64,000 bases of DNA, taken from assembly GCF_032854445.1 (NCBI RefSeq), contig NC_088304.1:14583704-14647703 (forward strand). The letters run 5' to 3'. Position numbers and translations under genes: made by a program. Each line of letters begins with the position of its first letter. Positions within the stretch are counted from its first letter, which is position 1. The notes under the pieces were generated by a model that was not told the origin of the DNA, did no database searches, and was given only the letters and a program-made list of their open reading frames with translations. Shown piece after piece: positions 1 through 13,391 of the stretch. This DNA comes from Liolophura sinensis (Eukaryota > Mollusca > Polyplacophora > Chitonida > Chitonidae).

Positions 1-2439
1 CATTAATCTGAGTAACTGACACTTAAAATCACTACATAATGAAGCTAGTTTTGTGCTTTTCTTCCGCCAACGCTCGGTAGTCTACGCCGAATTGCCCCCC
101 TCAGGAAGGCGTGGCTTTACAGCAGAAGACGGAATGATTGTTACCCACCAAAAATAACCGTACCTCCTCTCTATATTAAATACAGCGGAAACCTACTAGA
201 GGAATACAGCTGAATTCCACAAAGGCACCTCCACTCGGTAGTTATACAATATTACTAACTGAACTGAAAACTTATAGTAAATGTCTGTACACTAATGCCG
301 ATGTCCACAGCTTACATGCATGTATACTGTACACGACTAGATAGGTCCCTATAGATACAGGCTATTCAGAATGCTGAAAATAACATGTATCGGTTGATGT
401 CATCGCATATAAGTATACATTTTAATCCCTCGGGGAATAGGAATGATAGTTTTGTAAAGCAGACAGATGAAAAGGATACTAAATAAATATTATATCTTAA
501 CATAAGCGCACGAAATGTACAGTGTACATGTACAATGTACGCAAAGAATGTTCTAGATGTATGAGTTAAATCAGTATTCAAATCGTGTACCATGCTAGAA
601 TATGAGTTATCGATAACAAAATATGTATCTCAGTGGCGCTTTGATTGGAATTGTTCAAGTATTCAACGCGGCGATCTAATTGAAAACGATGAATATACAT
701 CTCCCCAGCCCTTGGTTAATGACCGGAATTAGGCACAATCATAAAGCAGAGTGCCCGAGATTCTGGACGCCGAGTCCAGATGTCGTTTTTCACCAGGCTT
801 ATCGACGTCCAGTTGTAGGTATCCACTGCGCGATGCAATGAACAGGTTAAGGAAGAACTCATATTTGTTTGAACACAATACTTATTTCATGTAATGTTTA
901 TTTATTTCTTTGGTGTTTACACTTATATGACAGCGGCCAAATTCATAGGTGGTGCATGGAAACCGGAGGGCCCGGAGGGTCCTTGACAAGATCGGTATCT
1001 AAAAAGCGAGAGATGGATTTCATTTAACGTGAAAGACAATCAAATAATAACAATAATATGTTCACATAGCTGGTGATGTGAGAAGTGGTGTGCAGTTAGA
1101 GACATTTAAAAATAATCTACATGATGGACTCTGAAAATGGTTAAATTTTTTGTGACAATGCTAAGTTACTGTCTGTGATTATTTTCATGGAATGACAACT
1201 GTGAAAAGGAAAAACAATCACAGTTCAGTGTAGTAAGTAAGATATTTTGCCGGCTTCGGAAGCAAAGTTGAAAGATCCTCAAGAACGCTTTACTGAAGGA
1301 AGGAGGAAACATACATTGAGAGAGCTTCTGGATCATTGACATGTGTTGAGAACTCATCAGGCACCTACGTTTGTTTCCTGTGTTGACTTCGGATCCTGCC
1401 ATGGGATGATAAACGTTTTTAGAACATACACTTGCTGGCTAAGGCGTTAATGCTCTGGCTCAATGAAACTAGACCCTTGATCAATTAATGTGGAGCATGT
1501 TCGAACCCAGACAGCGTTCCGGCAACCTTGAAAGAAAGACAGCAAGCAATACGACTTGAGTTATAATAATCAAAGACAAAGATGGGTGGAAACAGATCTT
1601 ACAGTTCATATGCATTTTGTTCTGGCGTACTTGGTCAATCTATAAATAAACTTTTAATCGGGAATTTTTACGAGTCCATGGGATGCACAATGTTAGAGTA
1701 ACATGAGACACAAATTCGTTTCACTCGTGCCCCACGTTCTAATAGTTAACAGGCAAAACAGGGTTCGGGCTATGTAAGCGGAAATAGCTGCGCGCGTGCA
1801 CGGGTCATAGAAATTTCTCCTGCCTGATTGGTTAAAATTTATAACACGAGGACGTTTTCTTTGAGCGATTTGGCTTAACTTGAACTGCGATACCTAGTTT
1901 GTGCTACTCAACTGAAAAATTATGATATTCAAACTGCTTATGGGATACTTTATAGATGCCCTACATATATTTGGTCTAGTGTTGTTATTTTTAGGACAAG
2001 AAGTTTGACAAGTACCTGGTGATGGTCAGTTGATTTGATACTGCATCCACCTACCAACAATCACTCGATCCTCTGTTCTGGATTTACTATCTCTGCTGTA
2101 AGTCTTTTATCTTAATCCCCGATTAAATAAATAGTATATATATACCCCACAAATCTTCCAAGTAGGCACTGAGCTAAATACACGTCTACAGACTTGAAAA
2201 CTTGTCAACTCTTAAGACGAGTAGGCCTACAAATTAAAAAAAGCAAACATTGTTAATGTCTATTTATTACTTAATATGACATGGAATGGTCTTTTACTGG
2301 AAAAAGATTAAAAATTCATAACTACTGTGAAGATTTACCTTGTTTATTTCTATATATAGTATGATTTACCTAAGATATAACATAGTATAGCATCGACTAT
2401 GAAGGTTCTTAACAAATAGACGTAAATAACTCACAGCAA

Positions 2440-2567
<128 letters not shown>

Positions 2568-4390
2568 AAATATTATTGATAGATAACAACAATATTATAA
2601 CTTGATGTGGAGTTAAACCTGAAAACAGTATTCAAACAGTCCAGGCCTAATATTTGAGGTAACGTTTCCGAAAGCCAGCTTCGACCAATGAAGTCGCGAG
2701 TTCGAGTCCAGCTCCAGCCAACAACATTGTTTAACTGTTTATGTGGTTTGTCTGTTCCACATTAACTTTATCTGAAGAAGCTGATTTTTTAAAGTTTTCC
2801 CATTTCTTGGGTCATATGACTCGTTATATCCTTGACGCACAAAAAGATGCAAGTTTATTTCTATATTTATGACTTTTTGAGCTATACTTCCGCTCAACAT
2901 TTTTTTTATGGAAAGAGAATGTCATCTCACAATTCACCAGGCAAAATCCTGATTTAAGACCGCATCCTAGTCATTCAGCTCTAGTGCATCTGCCCTTAAA
3001 TCGGGCATGAGTCGTTTTTAGCTAAACCATAATAACTAAAAATCTTAACCTTCTACATTATAGACTCTTAACCTGGTCGAAATCACTCTATAAATAATGG
3101 AAAAGGGTCACAGCAATAAGAGTTGGTGAAACAGACGACCGTTTACCCTTTATTTGGAAGATGTCTACTACCGAATAAGAATTTTAAGAGCGAGCATTGG
3201 GTACAGGTGTTCATTCATGGTGAATAATTCAAATTTTACATTAAAATCAATTCTTTACTTCTCAGCAGTGAATATCATTTAATTCAAGAACAAAAATGGT
3301 GTGATTCAACCTGTTGTTTTTTTTTTCGGTTCCAATTGTTTACGTAAAAAACATATGCTCATGTAATAAAAGCTATGCCTGGACAGCCTCGTATATATTT
3401 CTTGAGTATACAGAAGCACTGGATACAGTATGAAGAAACGATTGTAAGTTTTCCTGTGCACTACGTCAATTTTAACAGATATACAACACCCAGGGTCTGT
3501 AATGATCACAAAAATATTTAACACACTGAAAAACCAAACATATTTTTATAACCTCGTGGTAGAAAGATTCACTGCGCATGTATTAAAGTGCTCTGTCCCC
3601 ATCCAGTGTTATTTAATTGAAAAGCTGTGGTTGTGGGGTGGAGGAGGAATGGCGATATCATGATGGTCAGGGAAGGTAGGAAAAGTCTGAAATGAGACTG
3701 TAATAATTGTACTCAATCAAAAACAATAAAAGATTATCTCCTACAACAATACTTAAATACATTTCTCGTGTAGAAATTGAAATCAGTCTCCTTGTACAAT
3801 GCCATTAATGTCTCATGTGAATCAAACCTCTATCGTTTACTGTTACGTGTACGTGATCCTAATCAAATAACTGTCAGAAAATATACAAAAAGTTCTGTGG
3901 TGTCTATATAGATATGCAAACTTTTATTAATTGCTACTAAATACGTTGTCTGTTGAAAAACACGTTGTCGTTAGAAATTGCCGTCATGTCAGGAATGACA
4001 TCACTCACACTTCTCTGTACTGTTATAGGCTAAAAAAAAAAACGTGCTTGAAAACGTGAATGATTGTGCTCTGGGGTACTGTCCTTTTACAGGATCTGTT
4101 GACAATGGGCTTATGACCATGTCAATATGTATATTGGAAAGCACCGGTGCATGGATTTTTACCTTTTTTTTGTCTACGTTCGATTTGCTTCGGTTCATTG
4201 ATCTTCGAAAGGAGATCAGCTGCAGGTCGGTACGACCCAGATCATGCGACGTGTGACATGAGTTAGACGTTCACTTCGATCTGGTACCGGTAACCCTGGC
4301 AATAAGCAGGCTACGGTCTTCATATTTTTATTTCTTTAGATTTTAACTTTTGTTAACATAAAACAAGCAAATATTACAAGACTTTCTGGT

Positions 4391-4417
4391 GGACTAGGCA
4401 TCCCCGAGGCCTAGTCC
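4391..4417. other. Perfect 9-bp-stem hairpin
   Basis: GGACTAGGC and GCCTAGTCC flank an ATCCCCGAG loop. Just outside the foldback element; no T-run follows, so it is not called a terminator. Confidence 0.6.
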
Positions 4418-4427
4418 TTTTGCACTG

Positions 4428-5172
4428 GTTTGATGTTATTGTATGTTAAATGTGATGACTTAGGTCATAGGCGATTTGGAGTAATTCTGAACTATCAACA
4501 CAATTTTTTTACCTAATTCTGTTTAAGCCATGGTGTTAGGCAGCGTGTAATTGGCTCTTATTTTAGCATTTACATGATCAGTTAGAATAAAACCCTGAAT
4601 GAGTTAAACTGACAAGATGCCGCACTTCACCGGTCACGGATGACCATTTGCCAGCTATCACAATGGTATCGCTGCTCTGGTTTTCCTCTGGTTTTCCTTT
4701 GGTTTTCCTCTGGTTTTACTCTCAATATGCTGAGAGTAAAACCAGAACAACGCTGACGTTATAATATTTATGACGGCTGGCAAATATTCACAGGTAACAG
4801 GTGAAATATGGCTTTTTGTCAGTTTAACTCGGTTTTTTTTTCGTGGTTTGACCTCTGCGAAATATATGGTATAATTAAATACGTTCAGCATGGAGAGTAA
4901 AACCAGAGCAGCGACGACAGTGTGTTAGCTGGTAAAAGGTCACACGAATGACCGCTGAAATATGGCCTTTTGTCAATTTACCTCACTCAGGGTCTTACTC
5001 TAACTGTTCATCTATCTGCATAAATAGTGGCAATTAACACGCCCCTTAGCACCATGGTTTTAGTAGAATTAGGTTAAGAAAGGAATGAAATGATGTTAAT
5101 TGCAATGTAGTAGACGTCACTGGTCTAGAATTACTCAAAATGCCATGTTGTCATACAATGACATGAAAACAC
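4428..5172. mobile_element. Foldback element with roughly 270-bp imperfect inverted arms
   Basis: The left arm (about 4428-4710) and the reverse complement of the right arm (about 4880-5172) share ACCTAATTCT, CCATGGTG, GCGTGT, AATTG, CAGTTAGA.TAA.ACCCTG, CGCTGCTCTGGTTTT and GAGTAATTCT in the same order. No transposase frame. The centre carries a further perfect hairpin at about 4708-4743. Probably a non-autonomous foldback or MITE-type DNA transposon; family not recognised. Confidence 0.75.
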
Positions 5173-5570
5173 GGCAACAGATCAGATAAAGCGAACATGT
5201 TGTGCATGGTAAATATGTGAAATTCCGAGTTTTTTTTTGGATATAGTTATTCTACCTGCAGGTAAATAAGGACAAGTGTGGCGTAGTTTGCTTACTTAGC
5301 ACTAAGGGTTGTACTGAAAGAATTAACTAGGTTAACAGAAGAAAACATGTTTACAACTTAAAACGATATCAGCGTGAGGGATTGACCGTGTTTTAAGCGC
5401 TATTTCGGCATGGTCAAACAACGTGGTCAACATTTATGAAAACACCAATTCATGACAATCCTTTTAACCACATGTCCCTATCTCCGTACTGATCAATTAG
5501 ACTAATATGTGAGATGGGCGTTAGCACTAAAATGCAGTAAACCAATTGGAACGGAGAAACTTCCCAGCTG

Positions 5571-5823
5571 GTTATTTATTTATTTGTTGTTTATTTGATT
5601 GGAGTTTTACATTCAAGAATATTTTACTTATGCAATGGCGGCCAGCATTATGGTGAGAGGGAACCGGTGGAGACCCACGACCATGCGTAGTTTGGTGACA
5701 GACGTTTTCACGAATGGCCTTAGAGAAAGCCAGCTTAAAATAGTCCTAAACTCACAGCGACGCATTGGTTAGCGGCCCCTGGGTCATGCTATGCTAGCAT
5801 GCTATCTATTAGGCCACGGAGGC
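5571..5823 (-). mobile_element. SINE, diverged, near full length
   Basis: Tail TTTATTTATTTG at left, body GGCGGCCAGCATTATGGT, degenerate head ending AGGCCACGGAGGC. Confidence 0.85.
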
Positions 5824-5984
5824 ACTTCCCCAGTGATTATGCAGGTCCGTAGAATGCACTATGTTTCCCATTCCTCGTTTAGTGCGCCTCTTCCAAATAT
5901 TGTCAGGCTAGTAGTAAAATTCAAGTAAAATTTTGCTGTGATTTAGTTAGTTTGAATAATTATTAATTTATTTGTTAAACAATA

Positions 5985-6600
5985 CTCATTTACCTCTCAG
6001 GGCTCTGTTTTTTACCCGGTAATACTGAGAATCAGGTAACAACCTAGTATTTTTACGATCACGCAACAACTTTATATCTGACGATCACCACAGAGCTTAG
6101 TATTGTTACACTCAAGTAACAACTTAGCATTGTTACAATCACGTAACAACTTAATATAAGTAAGAACTTAGTGTAATACAACATTTGCGTAGCAATTTAA
6201 TTTCTGAAAATCACCAAACAACTAAGTAATCCGACCATCTCGTAACAACTTAGTATTGTTACAATCACGTAGCAACTTAGTATTCCGACAATCATCAAAC
6301 AAATCAACAAAATCCACAAATCAACACATTAGTATTCCCACAATCACGTAAAAAATTAGCATTCCGATAATCACGTATCAACTTAGCCTTCCGACAATCA
6401 CCAGAGAACTTCGTATTGTTATAATCACGGAGCAACATAATATCTGACAATCACCTAACAACTTAGTAATATGACAGTCAAGAAACAACATTGTATTTCG
6501 ACAATCACGTGACAATTTAATATCTGACAATCGCTTAAAAACTTAGTATTGTCACAATCACGAAACAACTTAGCAACCGCCAATCATCATAGTTCTATAA
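5985..6600. repeat. Decayed 28-30-bp tandem repeat
   Basis: Diverged copies of AACAACTTAGTATTGTTACA plus ATCACGT. About 20 units; units differ much more than in the gene's arrays, so this is older. No coding frame. Confidence 0.85.
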
Positions 6601-7353
6601 TATTTTTCCAACAAGCAATGACTCTGGCAATCACCTTGTAACTGAGAACTGGCATTCCAACTGACTATATACATATCCATGTGGAAATGGAATTCGTATT
6701 AAACACCGTGTTAAGTCGTATCATTCGGGTGAGAAAAAGACAGGATCACTGAGTTCACACGAACAGTTGCAATAAAAGGGATAGAGAAATACTTTTTAAA
6801 ACATTTCCTTGCTTCACGGTATAATATCATCCACAGTGTGTACTAATTCGTTCTGCACGCGTCCTAGATTTTAGCACGGCGAATTCTAAGACAAAGAGAT
6901 GTGCTTGTGCTTGCGTTATACTGCCCATCCATTCCTGATTTGTGCATGTCAAAAGGAAGTATTTCCGTTTACGTTACACTCCGCATGCTTTCTTGATGTT
7001 TGCATATCGAATTTTAAGGCAAAGGTTGTCTCTAACATCAAAAAGAAAAGGTTCCATATTAACCGCGTTCTAAATTCGTCATTACAGAATATCGGAACTC
7101 CGCCGTTATGTACAGCGCACACGTTTTAAACTTTGACTTTTTATCGATGTATTTGGTAAAGCTTGGTAGGGAATCACATAAGTGACATCACATTAGTTCA
7201 CTGAAAATACTGAGGAGAAAATCAAGTGGCCACTGACATTTATATCACACTGAGAGGTTAACATTTCTTTGGTTGCTTTTCCACATTCATATGTATATGC
7301 ATCTTCTGTCCTTTCATTCGATCTTTTCCTGTAACTGAGTATGCCAACAACTG

Positions 7354-7525
7354 TTTAATTAATTAATTAATTAATTAATTTATTTATTTATTTATTTGAT
7401 TGGTGTTTTACGCCGTACTCAAGAATATTTCACTTTTACCACGGCGGCCAGCATTATGGTGGGTGAAACCCGGGCAGAGCCTGGGCGAAACCCTCGACCG
7501 TCCGCAGGTTACAGCTGTTTGACAT
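7354..7525 (-). mobile_element. SINE, head lost
   Basis: A (TTAA)n and (TTTA)n tail, then GATTGGTGTTTTACGCCGTA and body up to the CCGCAGGTT word. Confidence 0.88.
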
Positions 7526-7635
7526 AATTCCGTCAACAAGTCGAGGTACTATGGGGTGATTTACTATGGTGGTGCGATGAAATGTATGAATGAATGGTCA
7601 GCAGAATAAGACGTTGTGAATTATTACTGTAGACT

Positions 7636-7725
7636 TTGAGTGAGTGAGTGAGTGAGCGAGTGAGTGAGTGAGTGAGTGAGTGAGTGAGTGAGTGAGTGAG
7701 TGAGTGAGTGAGTGAATGAGTGGGT
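7636..7725. repeat. (GTGA)n microsatellite
   Basis: About 22 tetranucleotides with a single GCGA interruption and a GAAT near the end. Confidence 0.97.
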
Positions 7726-9234
7726 TCGTCGTACTTAAGAATTTTTCAGTCATATGACGACATCATATGACGTTCATGCAATGTGTCTCCTTGTTGCAGG
7801 ACGAATTTCCACCGCTCTTTTATCTAGTCCTGTTTCACTGAGATGACTTACCAAAGGCAAGTAAGCCGCCCCACCTGAGCCATTATACTGATACGGGTCA
7901 ACCATTCGTTGCACTATCCTGTTAATGCTGAACGCCAAGCAAGCTAGGAAGGTGAAAATTCTTCTTTTAAAGTCTTAGGTGTGACCCAACTCAGGATTGA
8001 ATGTGGTTCCACCGCCCCCGAAGACTTGTATATCTTACACTCTACTCGCATGTAAAGGAAGCCTGTAGACAATTTAAAAGAAAAGACAACAAATGTATAT
8101 ATGAATGGTCAAAGTATCCAAGGGACTTTAAAAATGGATAACAGTTTGTTTTCGTGAAATCGCACGTACAACCGAGATATCACTGTTCAACTTACGTAAA
8201 ATCACGCACACTGAGACAATCGAAGGCGCCGCCATGTTTTCAGTTTTATCCAGTCAGGCGCCAGTTACTTCTATATTCCGATGACACGTATGTTTCCGTT
8301 TACGTCACCTGAGCCCGTGAGGTAAGAGTAACGCTAAGCCATGTTTCCGGTTGCTTTAACAGGCCTCATTTCATGGCCTTTTAAGAATTCGCTATTACAC
8401 TTTGATTTATAGAACTACAAGATAGTTCAGAAAAAAACATTCTGTGCCCGTTTAGGTCTGTTTTCACCCATTTTCCTGAATAACTCAGGTTGTAATGTTT
8501 GGTATCTTTTCATTTACTGATGATAATACATCATTTATAGCTGCAGAGCTACTAGTATTAACGGTCATCCCTATATAGAGATATCAGGGAATTAACACTA
8601 CACAGAATGAAATAGCTCAGAGGTTCAAGCTTTCTGGGGCACTGTGACCTCATTACAGCATCGCGTTACAAACGGGTCAATCGCGTGAGCTTCCAATAGT
8701 ACAAGAGACCCTTGTCTGGCCACTAGGTTTTGTTATGTTATAACAGTATATATGCCAACACACCGACACAGATCGCCGTAACACGAAACGAGAATGGTTG
8801 TGCACTTTACCTCATGTTGCGACAGCGTGTTACAGCGTTAATATGTGTCACAAGCCATCAATAGATGTATCAAAGTCACGTCTGCTATATCTATTTCAAA
8901 AGTATATCTATAAGATTATGGTATCGGGTTAAACTCAGGTTTATCGGATTTTCTCAGCTTATATTTCATGGTCATCTACAAGGGCGCAGAAATGAAATAC
9001 AATATGTATTCGTTCAGGCTTTTTTTTTTCGTTTTTGAAAAGTAATATTTAACATTTTTTTAGTGTTTTTTGTTCAATTTTCTTTTAGGTTATAGTAGGC
9101 TATCACTTTCAATAGTTCTTTCATCGCGCGTTTCTCGAATGCAGATTGGCTATACATGGCCTATATATATGTATATAGACAAATTTTGATGCTCCTTCAA
9201 AATGTACTTTAAATACTTTCATCATATCGGAGGA

Positions 9235-9498
9235 GGGGGGCTCCGTGGCCTGGTGATTAGCGTGCTAACGCAGCACAATGACCCAGGGGCCTCTCGATCG
9301 CCAATGTGTTCCCTTTGAGTTCAACGGGAAATACAACCGTACTGCCTTCCTCTCCGGCGGTACGTGGAAAAGTCTGTAAGCAACCTGCGGATGTGCGTTT
9401 CCCTCGGGCTCTGTCTGGTTTTCTCCCACCATAATGCTGTCCGTTGTCGTATAAGTGAAATATTCTTGAGTATGGCGTAAACACCAATCAAATTATGT
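9235..9498 (+). mobile_element. SINE, near full length, diverged head
   Basis: Head GGCTCCGTGGCCTGGTGATT, body through CACCATAATGCTGTCCG, tail CACCAATCAAATTA. Confidence 0.88.
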
Positions 9499-9654
9499 AT
9501 TATGTAGTATTTTTGATTAACCTGATCTCCACTAGATTTATGAATGGTCTGCTCGCTGCAATACAACAAAATATTGTATGATATATAGGGCAAGTCATCT
9601 CTTTGTATGAGCAATACCGTCGCAATATCAGAGTTAATAATTAACCAATATTTA

Positions 9655-9745
9655 CTCATTTATTTCATTTGTGTTTTACATCATACTCAAGAATATTTCA
9701 CATATACGACGGCGGCCAGCATTATGGTGGGAGGAGAACGAATGT
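9655..9745 (-). mobile_element. SINE tail fragment
   Basis: TTTATTTCATTTGTGTTTTA through GGCGGCCAGCATTATGGT. Confidence 0.8.
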
Positions 9746-9804
9746 TTGAAACTGCAGATACTCTTGCTTCACATAAAAATAATCAACTTTTTACAATATG
9801 AATT

Positions 9805-9950
9805 CCAGCAACCTGCGGATCGTCGTTGGTTTCCCCCGGGCTCTGCCCGGTTTCCTCATCCCATAATGCTGGCCGCCGTCGTATAAGTGAAATATTTTTT
9901 GTGTAAAACACCAGTCAAATATATAAATAAATAAATGAATAAATGCCCAA
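9805..9950 (+). mobile_element. SINE 3' half
   Basis: Starts CAGCAACCTGCGGAT and ends with an ATAAATAAATAAAT tail. Confidence 0.85.
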
Positions 9951-10070
9951 TCATACAAGTAAATAGTCACAGACCCTATACGTTTTCCTTGGAATGTAGG
10001 GCTGAATGCACCTAAGACTCTGAAAGGAGAGATACAGAATACCTCGGATGAGCACACGCTCTTAGTTTTC

Positions 10071-10132
10071 ATTTATTTATTTGATTGGAGTTTTACGCCG
10101 TACTCAGGAATATTTCACTAATATGGCAGCAG
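10071..10132 (-). mobile_element. SINE tail fragment
   Basis: TTTATTTGATTGGAGTTTTA, CGCCGTACTCAGGAATATTT. Confidence 0.78.
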
Positions 10133-10274
10133 TCTTGATATGTTGATACTGATATGTTCTTGTGTTGCCACAATGTTGAAGAAAACCTTCTTAGATCTCG
10201 AATATTGAGTTCAGAGCAGCAAACTATTGGATCTCAAAGAATATTTGTATATGCAAAACATGCACACTAATGAT

Positions 10275-10330
10275 TGATTTATTTGATTTACTTATTTGAA
10301 TGGTGTTTAACGCCGTGCTCAAATGTCATT
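10275..10330 (-). mobile_element. SINE tail fragment, short
   Basis: TTTACTTATTTGAATGGTGT then AACGCCGTGCTCAA, after which similarity is lost. Confidence 0.65.
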
Positions 10331-10484
10331 TGTCAACTACACACATCCGCTCAGAGTTATGAGTGTAGGAAACCACCGACCATGATCCAGCTACTAATCT
10401 CCTGGCCTAATGAAAACCACAGCCGAAAGAGCGTGAGCCAGATTCGAACAGTCACGATGATCAGACGAGCCAGTTTATTTTTAT

Positions 10485-10605
10485 GTTTTTTTATTGTTTG
10501 ATTGATGCTTTAGGTTATACCCAAGAATATTTCACAACTATTTATACGATGGCGGCCAACATTATGATGGGAGAAAATCGGGCCCGATTAAATCCACGAT
10601 ATATT
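10485..10605 (-). mobile_element. SINE 3' half, diverged
   Basis: TTGTTTGATTGATGCTTTAG, AAGAATATTTCAC and GATGGCGGCCAACATTATGA. Confidence 0.75.
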
Positions 10606-11639
10606 CACATTTAATCTGAAAGGCCATGTTCATGTTCCGGCATATTTGTCGTGTGAAGACTACACCTGTACCCTCGGGTTCTACCTGAAAAATACCAACG
10701 ATTTTCCAAGAAAATCTGTGACCATAACTTGGTTGTTTACATGTGCCGGTATTTCTTTAATTGGTAGCGGCCATGATACTCAAGAAGTTTTCACTCACAC
10801 ATAATCGTTTAGATTAAGGACATGAGTAAACAGGAGAGCCATTCCGCAGATATACCGTACGCACACCTTTTGATTTAAAGTTGCAATCTACTGGCTAACA
10901 ACCTCTTTGCCCATGCACCCTTCGGATGTCAGTGGAGAAACCACAGCTTCATCTGCATGCATGTGTGAATAAACCTGGTCCCCTCTTTGGTTGTCAAACT
11001 TTCGCTTCACACATTTAACATCCCTTCATCCCCATAAGGGCCCTACCGAATTGTCTCCCTTGAGGTCACTCTCTCCGTTTTAAAGGTACGCTCTCTGGAG
11101 TAAACTGTGTTTAGGTGTGATCTCAGTATTTTATTTCACTAATGACAAGTTTTGGAGTTAAAGGGGGATAAATTAGTTGAAGACCTAACTTTAGGACAGA
11201 TTTTGTAAACTTAGTTGGAAGTCTAGGAAAACGTCACGTATTTTTTTTAATCAATGCGGAGGTAATTTTAAAATCCTGACTCTGATTAAATACACCAGAC
11301 AGATTACTCGAGCTCTTTCAAGCTGAAAACATGGACTTCCTTCAAGATATCTCGACATCTTAAAGGTCGATATCATTTATTTTTTTTTACATTTTGTTGC
11401 CTGTCTCTGCCGTGACGTAACCTTCATATTGCATGTTTTAATATGCAAGGTCCCGCTTCACGGTTGTTTCACGCCTCCATAACTAGTCTCGCGTTACGTC
11501 ATAGTCGCTGTGGGGTAATTAAGGGAGGTAATTCAGAAAACGGTGAAAACACGATTTTAATTTAAAAAAACGTGATACTCTTGTCAAGAGCTGAAAGATA
11601 TGCCAAAATACTCTTAGGGTTTTACGTTACATAGAGTAA

Positions 11640-11795
11640 TAGGGTTTCCTCTCACATACGTCAACATGTTTTCGTCTCCGAACATGTCCTCAGGGTTTCC
11701 TCTCACATATGTCAACATGTTTTCGTCTCCAAACATGTCCTCATGGTTTCGTCTAACATATGTCAACATGTTTTCGTCTTCATTATATCCTCCGG
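11640..11795. repeat. Three copies of a roughly 48-bp repeat
   Basis: Units share ACATATGTCAACATGTTTTC and AACATGTCCTCA. A short open frame over it is a by-product. Confidence 0.85.
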
Positions 11796-13383
11796 GTATG
11801 TTCTCGCAAGAAGAAAAAAGAGCGTCTCTAGATTTTAACCGAAAGGAAAGTATACATGTAAATGTACACTTTATATGTCAGAGACAGTCACGTGGCCATG
11901 ACCTGATCACGTTCAATGATAGATAGAGAACACGTAAACACGGCGCCGTTTTGGGGATGTAACAGTATTTATTGGCAGAAGTTTTAGAGAAATCCAGGGG
12001 AACCAAAGCACACGAGGGCTTTGTCACTCGCCATAATGTTACTCTCTTGAGACAAGGAAAAATAGTCAAGAAATATATTGAAACAATAATATATATATAT
12101 ACTAAAATCTGGTATTTCTTACATTTATTACCATTCAACACAACCCAAATTGCTAAAATTTGGGAATAAAATTTTTTTCATAACGTGACAACAGTTTCAA
12201 AATATACTAAGACAAACCAAGCACTGGTACTGTCAACAATGACAACAATTAAACAGCCAAGTCAAAATCTGCAAAAAACATATCCACTGTGAGAAGTAAA
12301 TAACGAAATAAAAAATTCGTATCTTCGATGGTAGTCCAGTTCTTAACTGTTCCTTTGGCAATGTGTCCACCGTTCATGTCTATACATATATTTGATTAAA
12401 GCACATGGATATTAGATCAGTAATCTAAATGTATAGATGTCATTACTCATGTATTTTTGATACATTTTAACATAAAAAAGGGCAACATGCCAGGTAAAAT
12501 TCAGCAGGGATAAAAGTTACAAATAACACACCAGCCATCTGATTCAGTAAGATAACAACTGTCTAACATTAGGATGGTAGAAGCCACCAAAACGGGCAAA
12601 GAAATCAAAATCAAAGACACTCACAGAGGATATCTATGAAGAGTTACACGCCATTTAGAATTAAGAAAAGCGCACTTCTGTGCATGAACTGTACAATATC
12701 ATAGGATAATGAAATGTATCTTGTTGATGTAAGAGTAAAGATTTGTCATTTTTGGTATCGTGGGGACAAATTGCACTAAATCCAGGCATGTATGCGCAAA
12801 ACACAAACATGAAAGCAATTTATAGATGAAATGTTTACAAGTCCATACGTCCATATAGCAGCCATATTACAAGGTTAAGAGCTCTTAAACAAGATGAACG
12901 GATATCACTGACAGCTGATTGATGACACAGACATTACTGAAGGATAATCTCTCTTGGTAAGACGGTATTGCTAGCACTGTATCTGTTACATTGGTCAGGG
13001 ATGGGGTGGGATATCATGGGGGTGGGGGCATGATTGGGGTCGGGCGTCAGTAGTGGTTGAAGAAAAATGGGGGTGTGGCTCCATCTTCATCAGAGTTCAC
13101 TTTTAAATACACAAACAATAATTAACTCCTTACACGAGAGATGATTTGTAAATGTTATGCACGTATTTAAATTTTAATATGACATTCGCCACTGCATTGG
13201 GAACAAAACCACCATACTCAAAGACAGCACCTGACTAATGTTTATTTCCACTGAAAGACTACCATTTAAAGTATCTTACACCAGCATTAAATATTTTTTA
13301 ATTTTTTTTTTTCGACCCAGAAAAGGTTTAGTGAAAATTCGTCTTGTCACAGCTTCAGTGCGTCGCCATCGTCGACAGTAAGA

Positions 13384-13391
13384 TGACGTCA
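13384..13391. promoter_or_regulatory. Consensus CRE octamer
   Basis: TGACGTCA, the palindromic CREB/ATF site, next to a CG-containing block (GTCGCCATCGTCGACAG). No transcript start can be assigned. Confidence 0.2.
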
